A DNA stretch of 64,000 nucleotides from Zeugodacus cucurbitae. Its lineage: Eukaryota; Arthropoda; Insecta; Diptera; Tephritidae. Where the stretch lies: the NCBI RefSeq assembly GCF_028554725.1, contig NC_071669.1, positions 27,270,001 to 27,334,000 on the forward strand, in the 5' to 3' direction. Positions 55,261 to 64,000 of this stretch are shown here, piece after piece (within the stretch, counting starts at the first letter, position 1; every line of letters starts with the position of its first letter). A model generated the notes under the pieces. The model was not told where the DNA came from. It did no database searches and worked only from the letters and a program-made list of their open reading frames with translations. The position numbers were made by a program, and so were the translations under genes.

Positions 55261-55687
55261 GTTTTGTGTCACCGAGGCATTATTCCCCTGTATTCGCGAT
55301 ATAATCTTAAACATGTATATAGTGATAAAACAATTTTACTCTTTAATTAACCTAAAGATTATAATGCCATATTATAATAATAATTTTGTAAAATAACATG
55401 ATTTAATAGCAAAGAAAATTAATGAAATTTTGTAATTTTTTCGTGTTTCTGACCCTAACCCTTAAACGAATAAAAATAATATTGAAATTAAAAATATTGC
55501 TCTTAAGGTTTGAACATTTTTTGTTAAACCCAACGACAGATCGTAGCACCTTATTTTAGTAGAAAAAAAGTTTAGTAGTTAGAATTATCAAGTACTACAA
55601 AGATTCTCAAACGAAAAAGGCATACGCGTTAGTGCTATTAGTAGTTGAGGGTTATAGACCTTTGAGATTAAAGAGTCATTTAGTTTA
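55261..55687. other. No recognised feature
   Basis: AT-rich, nothing identified. Confidence 0.3.
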
Positions 55688-55838
55688 TCTATACTTCTAT
55701 ACTAATATTATAAAGAGGAAAGGTTTGTTTTTTTGTTTGTTTGTCTCGAATAGGCTCCGAAACTACTGAACCGATTTGAAAAATTCTTTCACCGTTGGAA
55801 AGCTATACTATCCCTGAGTGACATAGGCTATATTTAGT
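55688..55838. repeat. Insect dispersed repeat end
   Basis: The segment tactgaaccgatttgaaaa, ctttcaccgttggaaagcta and gagtgacataggctatattt is a phrase I recognise as recurrent in many insect genomes as part of dispersed elements. I cannot name the parent family. It also has a TTTG run near 55726-55745. Confidence 0.4.
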
Positions 55839-55840
55839 TA

Positions 55841-57009
55841 AAACAAGTAAGGAAGGGCTAAGTTCGGGTGTAACCGAACATTTCATACTCTCGCGATTTA
55901 TTTATTTAACTTTATTTATATTATATAATACACAATTTGACCCACATATTCGTCATATATATTGTAGAAAGTCCATTGAAAGTTGGAAACCCTAATATTA
56001 GGTTAGAAGTACCGAGGTCCTCATGTTCGATATATGGGGCCTTGACAACCTATGGTCCGATTTCGGTGATTTTTAGAATGAGGCTGACACACTATAAACG
56101 TTATATTTGTGCAAAGTTCTGCATCAATAAATTTACTAGTGCTTACTTTATATATTGTAAAGTAAACGATTCAGATCGTCTTAAATTTCTGGTATATAGG
56201 AAGTAGGCGTGGTTGTGAAGCGATTTGGCCTATTTTCAAAACATATCATTGTATGTAAAGAAACTATTACAAACCAAGTTTCATTGAAATCGGTCGAGTA
56301 GTTCCTGAGATATGGTTTTTGACCCATAAGTGGGCGATGCCACGCCCATTTTCCACTTTGTAAAAAATTCTGAGTGCAGCTTCTATCTGCCATTGCTTAT
56401 GTGAAATTTAGTATTTCTGACGTTTTTCCTTATCGAGTTAACCCACTTTTAGTAATTTTCAACCTAACCTTTGTATGGGAGGTGGGCGTGGTTATTATCC
56501 GATTTCTTTCATTTTTGGACTGCATTAAGAAATGGCTAAAAGAAACGACTGCAGAAAGTTTGGTTTATATAGCTTTATTGATTTGCGAGATACATACAAA
56601 AAACCTATTTAAGAGCGGGGCCACGCCCACTTCCCCAAAAAAATTACATCCACATATGACCCCTCCTAGTGCGATCCTTCATACCAAATTTTATAGCTAT
56701 TTTCCAAAGCTTTATTTATAGCTTAGTTATGGCACTTTAAGTGTTTTTGGTTTTCGCCATTTTGTGGGCGTGGTGCCAAGGAACACGTGTTCCAAGTTTC
56801 ATTAAGATATCTCAATTTTTACTCAAGTTACAGCGTGCACGGACGGACGGACAGACAGACATCCGGATTTGAACTTTTCTCGTCACCCTGATCATTTTGA
56901 TATATATAACCCTATATCTAACTCGTTTAGTTTAGGACTTAGTTTTAGGACCAACCGTTATGTGGACAAAACTATAATACTCTCGTAGCAACTTTGTTGC
57001 GAGAGTATA
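55841..57009 (-). mobile_element. DINE-like repeat, full length
   Basis: All landmarks are present: the aacaagtaaggaagggc end and hairpin at 55842-55880, CCACGCCC boxes (56339, 56620), the ggacggacggacagacagac microsatellite (56840-56859) and the gttgcgagagtata terminus near 57007. It is the best single copy for comparing with the arm copies. Confidence 0.72.
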
Positions 57010-57790
57010 AAAAATAGGGTTCCTTACCAAAACTCCGATAATGTAAAAAAAATACCAAAAAACTTTCTTTAATCGCGAATGCTGCGAAAACGATTGGAGA
57101 TATAACAAAGTGATGTACTACAATTTTGTAGAACTTATCATTATCTACAAAAATCATCATATCTCTAACTATTATAGTTTTGTCACTATAAGCGATTTTA
57201 TATAAGAAAATTTATTAAAATACCACTACTTGAAAAGGCTCTTTATTTGTACCTTAAATTCTTATCGAAATAAATGATTTATTATTTAAGATCGCTTCTT
57301 TATATAACTTTTTGAATTATTAGATTCTGGCATTCCATTCCAAAGATATCAGGAGTTCAAAATTTTGAAAACCCGCTCGGCGGCTAACTATGCGTTGTAT
57401 GTACAGTTGTAGGCGTCACTCGGGAACGGTGTTACGGGAGGGTGTTAAGATCACTCGCGCGGTCGATACTCTACTGAATGGTCCTGTGCGGAATTAAAAA
57501 AATTGTCGCTTGATAATAATATAATATAAAAATTAATTGCTGTTCGTTTGTGCCGCAAAAATTTTAATCTTGAAATATTCGTGGAAGGCCATAAAAAGAT
57601 TAGAAAGTGAGTAAATATGGAAAAATTGCGAGGAAGATAATAAGAAGAGAATTTTATTCGAGATGACAAGAAAAATATAAAAAGAGAAAACAAAAAAATA
57701 ATATTTTGAAAGTTGTCATTGTTGCTTTGTTAAAATATGTTTGTTATTGTTCAATTGTATAAGGTTGTGTCGATAGTCCAAAACAATTTC
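57010..57790. other. No recognised feature
   Basis: AT-rich; short ORFs only. Nothing identified. Confidence 0.3.
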
Positions 57791-57794
57791 TAAC

Positions 57795-57955
57795 AAATAA
57801 GGAAAGGCTAAGTTCGGGTCCAACCGAACATTTTATACTCTCGCAATTTATTGATGTAATTTTATTAAGATAACATACAATTGTACCTATATATTCGACA
57901 TAAAGTCCAATAGAAAATCATCATATGTAGTATATGAAGGCTGATGTAATTCCAG
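57795..57955 (-). mobile_element. DINE-like 3' end fragment
   Basis: It contains the aacaaataaggaaaggct terminus, the hairpin variant gttcgggtccaaccgaac and the atactctcgcaattt subterminal motif, then breaks off. Confidence 0.6.
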
Positions 57956-58667
57956 AAACAATTTCACTCATTTTCACCACCAAGGTTAATAAGCAAACAA
58001 ACGGCACATTCGGCCTTGAAATTACTCCTAAATTGCAAATGAACGAAACACCAGTGGGCAAAATCGCCAAAAATAGCGCTATAACGAAGATTTTCCAAAT
58101 ATTCAAGAAGGCGACAAATAAAGAATCGCCAATTAAAAACTAACATTTGAATGTTTTTGCAACAATATAATAAGAATACGTCCGTTCTTTTCGAATGTAA
58201 CTTTATTAATCATCGTAAATTACAATTCTTAAAACTAAGAGTATATTACAATGAGCTTAAAACTAGTGTGAGAGCAAAAATGTGTATTGTTGTTATTTAC
58301 AGAGAAAGTCCTTATTGGAAAGATCAGTTTGCAAGTGAGTAAATAACGAAATGGAATGAATATATGTGAGAGGCTAAATAGTAGATGTAAATAAAGATTG
58401 CAATTATAAATGTATGTTGTTAGTAGTGGGAGCATTGGTATATGACTCCTCCATCCCTAAGACATTTGCGTCCTCGCAAATCAAAATGTGTTTACATGTT
58501 TACTTATTATGTAAATAAATATAGTTTCTTAATTCAATAAATGTAATTATTTATACTATTCTTGAAAATTGTATCGTCTTTTTAGTTGAGTTTTATAATA
58601 TTTTGTTTTACGGTTGTTTGAATCGTCGATAACATAGTTTCCATTTCTAGTATAATCAACAAGTTTT
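57956..58667 (-). other. Possible LTR/3' flank of the gypsy element
   Basis: On the minus strand a purine-rich run (gggatggaggag, 58446-58457 region) follows the pol frame, as a polypurine tract would. Beyond it lie an aataaag signal-like motif (about 58202) and no gene. I could not find a matching 5' LTR or clear LTR ends, so this is tentative. Confidence 0.3.
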
Positions 58668-60209
58668 TTATACATATTTAGGCTTATTTTTAGGAATTTG
58701 TCTATTACGTACAATATTATCTAGCAATTCTTTCGGTTCATGATCTCTATTTTTGTTCAATTTCTCAATCCTTTCAATTTTTTGTTTTTCGTACAACTTG
58801 CTTAACTCTTCAATAGACTCTTTATTGAAATTCTTTATTATAAAATCAATAGGCCTCATTTTTGTTGTTGTATGAAATGTATTATTATAAAAAGTAAAAA
58901 TTTTAAAAAGTTTTTCTTCTAAATCCAAATTTTTATTTTCTTTGTCAGCTTCCATTAACCTTAAATGTTCATTCAAAGTCCCATGAAGTCGTTCTACGTC
59001 TGAGTTTCCAGTTTTTAAATATGCAGTAGTAGTAAGCACTTCAATATTCTGTTCCTTTAAAAACAAACGTACTGCACTGTGTAGAATACACCTGTCATCG
59101 TCAAACACGATTTTGTTCATTTTACCCAAAAATAGTATTCTTTGCTTTATAGCAGCTAAAATTGCTATCCAATTTCTATCATTAATTTTATGAAAAGTGG
59201 CATATTTTGAAAATTTGTCGAAAGTTGTAAAGTACATTGTATTTCTGTATGGAAACCAAATATCTATATGTACAATGTCATTAAAATGAGTGGGCGTTTC
59301 CGTAACTTGATATGGAGTTTTAAGTGGTTTTCTATCAAACTTGGCTATTTGACAAATCGAACCATTATTAACTACATATGTTATTAGCTTAAATAATTTG
59401 GGATAAAAGTATTGAGTTTTCAATTCAAGGTATACTTCTTGTATGCCCCTATGATTGTTACGTAAATGCTCTTTTTCTATGATTGTTAATATTTCAATTT
59501 TATCTGTAATTTCATTTAGTTCAATGTTTGATCTGTATAGTTTTATATTGCTATTTTCAAAGAAATTTACGTACAAATACTGGAATTTTATAAACAGCTC
59601 ATTATTTTCGCAATAAATACATATAACACCTTTATTTGTCAGACATTTTTCCAAAATACTTTTTAGATCTGATTTGTTAGTTACTGTTATATGAGTTTGG
59701 CACTTTTTATTTATAATTTTTAAATAATATTTTTCCTGTTGGCCATACTCTAAATAAATTTGATTTTTATAGCAATTGATACACCTTTCAGTTATAAATA
59801 TGTATTTTAAATTATCTTCTAATGCGCTATGCACAGTTGCATCTACTGACATACCATTTTGGTATTCTGCGTTTTTACTCTCATTGTCACTATTTTCAAT
59901 ATTATTATATATAACTTTATCTACGATATTATCATTATTTGTGTCAAAATATCTGCTTAAGGTGTCCGCAAAAGTATTATCTTTTCCTTTAATATATGTT
60001 ATTTCAAAGTTATATTCATTAAGCAGAATTTTCCACCTCTGTAATTTCTTATTAGGCTCTTTAATATTATGTAACCAAATTAAAGGCTTGTGATCCGTTT
60101 GTATTAAAAATTTTCGGCCATATAAGTAAGTTCGAAAATGTTTCACCGACCAAACAAGGGCTAAAGCTTCTTTCTCTATAGTGGAATATCGAATTTCATG
60201 ATCCGACAA
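58668..60209 (-). pseudogene. Ty3/gypsy RNase H and integrase
   Basis: 513 open codons. Residues 1-90 are the RNase H end (YSTIEKEALALVWSVKHF, TDHKPLIWL, GKDNTFADTLSRY). Integrase follows from about 240, with an HHCC finger in which one Cys is replaced (NNGSICQIAKF, where NNCxxC is usual). The D-D-E core has Asp in HIDIWFP, Asp in VFDDDRC and Glu in GNSDVERLHGT. The C-terminal tail is basic. The frame opens only after a deletion that removed the RT-RNase H connection, so the polyprotein is broken. Part of the same element as 60248-61138. Confidence 0.85.
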
Positions 60210-60247
60210 AGTTCGAGATGCATAGCAAATTGGATGACTATTTTGAC

Positions 60248-61138
60248 TTAAAACAGAGCCAATTGCAAATTGGGAAGCATCCGTTGTGAGTATGAATAAT
60301 ATCCTGTCATACCAATAAATTGCCTTATTTCTTTAATATTCGTTGGCGGTTTCATTTTTTCTATGGATGATATCTTTGAGGGGTCTGGTTTTATACCTTC
60401 CCTCGACACGACATGTCCCAAAAACTTAGTTGTATAACCAGCGAATTGACATTTGTGCAACTGAATTTTTAAATTAGAAGCACGCAAAGTGTTGAAGATC
60501 TTTTTAATAGATATAATATGTTCATCAAAGCTGGTGGAAAATATTAATATGTCATCTAAGTAGACAACACATATTTTGTTTATATGGTCTCTTAAAACAT
60601 AATTAATAAGCCTCTGAAATGTTGCAGGTGCTGTTTTGAGGCCAAAAGGCATTCTCGTAAATTCGTAATGACCATCAGCTGTTGAAAATGCCGTCTTTGC
60701 TCTATCATTAGGGTGTACCTCAATCTGGTGAAAGCCTTTCGCCAGATCAATAGTACTAAAATAACAGCATTTTCCCAATTTGTCAAATATGTCATGCATA
60801 TTTGGAATTGGGAACTTATCATCTATCGTTTGCTCATTCAGCTTGCGATAATCAATAACTACTCGCCACTGTGGTTTACCGTTTTTATCTGCCTTTTTGG
60901 GCACAACCCATAATGGCGAATTATATGGACTATTACTGGGTACGATTATTTCTTGCGCTAACATTTCTTTTATCTGACGATCTACCTCCGCGCGATGTAC
61001 CACCGGATATCTATAAAGACGACTGTATATTGGAGTATCACTTTTTGTGATTATCCTATGTTTAATTTCAGTAATAAAAGGCAAGTTTTCCCCTTCCTTA
61101 TAAAAAATATCTTGGTAATTATTTAAAACCATCCTCAA
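60248..61138 (-). pseudogene. Ty3/gypsy reverse transcriptase
   Basis: 296 open codons. The order is IKHRIITKSDTPIYSRLYRY, VPKKADKNGKPQWRVVIDYR, the palm block FSTIDLAKGFHQI, FGLKTAPATFQRL and the catalytic VVYLDDILIF, then the thumb FLGHVVSREGI up to RQFIGMTGYY. After that, about 40 bp of shifted sequence joins the RNase H part, with a stretch of thumb/connection residues missing. The polymerase core itself looks unmutated. Confidence 0.85.
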
Positions 61139-61297
61139 AACTTCTTCATCTTTTGGGTTTAAATGTTTTGCAAACTCTACAACTGAGTTGTTGTATCATC
61201 TGTTAATAGTTTTCTGTTTTTATAATCAATTATTGAATTTAAATTTAATAAAATATTATTCCCTATGATACCGTCGAAATAGTTGTGAAATGGATAT

Positions 61298-62131
61298 ATA
61301 TATATATATATTTGGCGTAGGAACCGCTTTAAGCGATGATAGCCGATTCCACCAGAGCGCGCCACTCATTCCTCCTTTTTGCTTTTTGGCGCCAACTGGA
61401 AACACCAAGTGAAGCCAGGTCACTTTGCACTTGGTCTTTCCACCGGAGTGGAGGTCGTCCTCTTCCGCGGCTTCCTCCAGCGGGTACTGCATCGAATACT
61501 TTCAGAGCTGGAGTGTTTTCTTCCATCCGTACAACATGACCTAGCCAGCGTAGCCGCTGTCTTTTTATTCGCTGAACTATGTCAATGTCGTCGTATAAAT
61601 CGTACAGCTCATCGTTCCATCGTCTGCGGTATTCGCCGTTGCCAATGTTTAGAGGACCATAAATCTTGCGCAAAACCATTCTCTCGAAAACCCCAAGAGT
61701 CGTCTCATCGGATGTTGTCATCGTCCACGCTTCAGCGCCATACATCAGGACGGGAATAATGAGCGACTTATAGAGTTTGATTTTGGTTTGTCGAGAGAGG
61801 ACTTTACTTTTCAATTGCCTACTCAGTCCAAAGTAGCACCTGTTGGCAAGAGTGATTCTGCGTTGGATTTCAAGGCTGACATTGTTGGTGTAGTTAATGC
61901 TGGTTCCCAGATAAACGAAATTATCTACAACTTCAAAGTTATGACTGTCAACAGTGATGTGGGAGCCAAGACGCGAGTGCGCCGACTGTTTGTTTGATGA
62001 CAGGAGATATTTCGTCTTGTCCTCATTCACCACCAGACCCATACGCTTCGCTTCTTTATCTAGTCTGGAAAACGCAGAACAAACGGCGCGGTTGTTGCTT
62101 CCGATGACATCAATATCATCGGCATACGCCA
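61298..62131 (-). mobile_element. 5'-truncated RTE-like LINE with 11-bp target duplication
   Basis: GAAATGGATAT occurs at 61287-61297 and 62132-62142, flanking the insertion. The 3' end (low coordinate) has a dinucleotide (ta)n tail, as RTE-type LINEs often have short tandem tails. 834 bp. It interrupts the gypsy protease. Confidence 0.9.
61329..62131 (-). pseudogene. RTE-like LINE RT C-terminal part
   Basis: About 268 codons, open throughout; the same frame runs upstream into gypsy residues at 62183. It starts at the catalytic box (LAYADDIDVIGSNN) and continues through GLVVNEDKTKYLLSS, YLGTSINYTNNVS, IIPVLMYGAEAW, GNGEYRRRWNDELYDLY, RLRWLGHVVRMEENTP and the RPPLRWKDQVQSDLAS tail. It is the same family as the LINE at 40660-42777 and the one in the chimeric frame. 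Endonuclease and N-terminal RT are missing. Confidence 0.85.
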
Positions 62132-62184
62132 GAAATGGATATTCTATAAAATTCACAAAATAGTTATTTTTCTTAAATTCCAAT

Positions 62185-62876
62185 GATCAGGATTTTCATT
62201 ATTCTGCGAACTATTGCAGATTGGTCACTTTCTTGGAGGCAACCACAGTTTTCGTACTTCTTTATTATGTCGTTACCTGCTACTGTTTCTTTTAAAACCT
62301 CTTCGACGTTGGGTTCGTTGTTTGGGGATGTTGAACGTGTGCTTGCAGAGCTCAGCCAGCTTCGAATGGATGAAAGGTTTGTTATAGTTCTATCACCACT
62401 GCAGAACGTGAGCATATCGAACTAGAAAGACATTAATATAAATAATTTATAAGCGTGTTATAAATGTGTGCGAAACCCTCAATGTGAAAATTTAAACGGA
62501 AGTTACGCCGAATTTTTAAAATGATTTGCTTACATTATTTTCTAAACGCCATTTTTGCAAGTTATACCGGAACTTAATTTTGTCCAATTAGTTCTCTGGC
62601 ATTAAAATTTCGTCAATGTCGTGGGAATGGATCATCTGCAAAATTGCTACACTCTTTAAACCACATCTATTGAACCACATCATTTGACGACAAATCCCAC
62701 GAACACAATAAATTAATTAACTGTTCTTCACTATCCAAAATTACTACGGACTCATTGTCGACATTTTTCGTTGTAGGGGACTCATCTCCCAACGGACATT
62801 GCTCGGCAAATAACGACAGCTCAGTTGATGGTATCCTCCTCCTCTCCTCACTCATAGTGTAAACTAAAATGCACAA
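62185..62876 (-). pseudogene. Decayed two-exon gene-like locus, SAM-like segment
   Basis: Candidate exon 1 (62876 to about 62535) begins MSEERRRIPSTELSLF and carries EQLINLLCSWDL, then (in a shifted frame) AILQMIHSHDIDEILMPEN and IKFRYNLQKWR. The order resembles the SAM-like domain found in uncharacterised insect proteins. It ends at a good donor, aataat/gtaagc. Candidate exon 2 (62421-62185) follows an acceptor, tgtctttctag, and reads FDMLTFCSGDRT to NDIIKKYENCGC. A frameshift, one TAA and the gypsy at 62185 break it. Domain and gene model are inference. Confidence 0.4.
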
Positions 62877-63376
62877 AAATTGTTTTTAAACATATATTTT
62901 TGTTGAAATAAATGTGTATATAAACCATAACATACCTGCAGAGTAGACTTTTCGCAAATGTCGTCTTTTATATAAAAGAAATCACTGTGGAAGTCCCTTT
63001 TAAACAGCCTCCGTAAGCAGCGGCCGATGCGGCAGGCACACTAATGCAAATGCAAACTATGAAAGCTCCTTTTGCGCAGCTTCACTAAACGCGAAATGTC
63101 TTGAAGTAATCACTTTCACTTAAATTAATACTTTCAGCACATATATTTACCTATAAAACCCAAATTAAAGTATTTGCGCACGCAACACGTGTTTCTGTTA
63201 GAATGATCGATGGAAAAATGTAAGCGTTCCCTCTCATCGTATCGAGAAACAGTAAAATTAAATGCGAAATGGTTGTGACAAATACTTTTACATTTAAAAA
63301 ACTGTAATCAAAAGAAAATTAAATACGAAACCTTTAAAACAACTATTTTTATAGTTAGTTATAGCGGGTTTTTTTT
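62877..63376. other. No recognised feature
   Basis: AT-rich spacer; nothing identified apart from lying upstream of the candidate gene above. Confidence 0.3.
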
Positions 63377-64000
63377 TCAGTGTAGGTACACTTCTTTATT
63401 CATAGTGGAGTCTATAAACTCCAATCGAGCAACGCCTGCAGATGACATACACCCCCAAATCATTACATGACCGCCACCATGTTTTACTGTTGCGCGTAAA
63501 TTTTTTGTTTGGAGCTCAGTATTTGGTTTCCGCCATACGTATGCTTTACCATCTGACGCAAAAAGATTAAACTTGCTCTTATCGGCGAAAATAACCGTAT
63601 TCCAAAAAGCATTGTCCTTGTTTAAATGGTCATTTGCGAACTGTAAACGGGCTTTTTTATTTTTCTTATCTATAAAAGGCTTATTCCGTGCTGTTCGCCC
63701 ATGAAAATTGGAATCCCTTAATATTCTGCGCACAGTTTCTGGATGACATTTTTTGCCGAGAAACATTTCAACATCTTTGGTCACCGCTGGAGCACTTAAC
63801 ATTGGTTCTTTTTTAATCTTTTTTGAAATCCACCTCTCATCCGTTTCATTAAAAATTTTATTAGGAGCCTTTCGACCCTTGTTATGCACGGGATTTTCAC
63901 TTACAAAGCGATGAATTATATATTGAACTGTAGATGAACTTAAATCAACCAATTCAGCAATTTATTTTTGCGTTTTTCCACTTTGAAAATGTTTAATAAC
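63377..64000 (-). pseudogene. Tc1-type transposase, truncated, runs off window
   Basis: 191 open codons from Met at 63952, and the same frame continues upstream to the window edge through a TAA at about 63965 (SGKTQK-stop-IAELVDLSS). The helix-turn-helix region is followed by GRTARNKPFI and the first catalytic block VIFADKSKFNLF; the usual SDE is ADK here, so the Glu-adjacent residues are altered. KHGGGHVMIWGCMS follows. It stops at NKEVYLH, so the last two catalytic acids are missing. Inactive. Confidence 0.8.

Larger units (their letters stand above)
61139..62183 (-). pseudogene. Ty3/gypsy protease C-part, split by LINE
   Basis: The minus-strand reading of 62183-62143 (FKKNNYFVNFIEYPF) resumes at 61297-61150 (HNYFDGIIGNNILLNLN), a retropepsin C-terminal FDGIIGxxxL block, then leads into RT. 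The LINE at 61298-62131 lies between. The N-terminal catalytic Asp region and gag are absent upstream of 62183. Confidence 0.7.

Noticed and set aside
57934..58143. 69-codon plus-strand frame after the DINE end
   Set aside because: No recognisable domain and an overlapping minus-strand frame of equal length; no support for a gene.

Overview
The window looks like repeat-rich nuclear DNA of a higher fly, most likely a tephritid fruit fly (Bactrocera/Ceratitis-like; genus not resolved). The reasons are insect mitochondrial gene order and code in the embedded mtDNA, a DD41D mariner of the type known from tephritids, and many copies of a DINE-1/INE-1-like (Helentron-derived) repeat. I found no intact single-copy host gene. 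Almost everything recognisable is a transposable element or a nuclear copy of mitochondrial DNA (NUMT).

Layout, left part (1-40134). A unit of about 14.1 kb, called A-M-B here, appears as A(1-5516)-M(5517-8242)-B(8243-14087), and a third A begins at 14088 and breaks off at 14355. A holds parts of a 36-bp-TIR element and two DINE-like repeats, one carrying a DD41D mariner. M is a 2.7-kb mtDNA piece (ND4-tRNA-His-ND5-tRNA-Phe). B holds gypsy and non-LTR (LINE) fragments, including an open gypsy-LINE chimeric frame, and a complete 2.16-kb TIR element. A short spacer with a piggyBac transposase remnant follows. Then comes a 9.8-kb NUMT (about 15005-24776) in normal insect order: control region, tRNA-Ile-Gln-Met, ND2, COI, COII, ATP8/6, COIII, ND3, the Ala-Arg-Asn-Ser-Glu-Phe cluster, ND5, tRNA-His, ND4. 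ND4 is truncated at its 5' end and lacks a conserved internal block, which shows the mtDNA is a nuclear copy. From there the same units return in inverted orientation: M'(to 24776)-A'(24777-28904)-B'(28905-34754)-M''(34755-37487)-A''(37488-40134). The copies differ by SNPs, indels, a 124-bp deletion and an empty mariner site, so they are distinct copies and not one sequence assembled twice.

Right part (40135-64000). This is non-duplicated, AT-rich and dominated by nested elements. There is a LINE inside a DINE-like repeat and a piggyBac-type MITE with TTAA duplications. A Tc1-type element (49882-54415) sits inside another DINE-like repeat and itself contains a truncated LINE plus two different hAT elements inserted at the same 8-bp target. 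A degenerate Ty3/gypsy element (58668-62183) is split by a LINE with an 11-bp target duplication. There is also a decayed gene-like locus with a SAM-like segment, and a Tc1 transposase that runs off the window end.

There is no operon-like logic here. The main biological content is the history of amplification, inversion and nesting, which can be ordered from the insertion and mutation differences between copies. A long inverted repeat like this could also give double-stranded RNA if read through; that is inference only.
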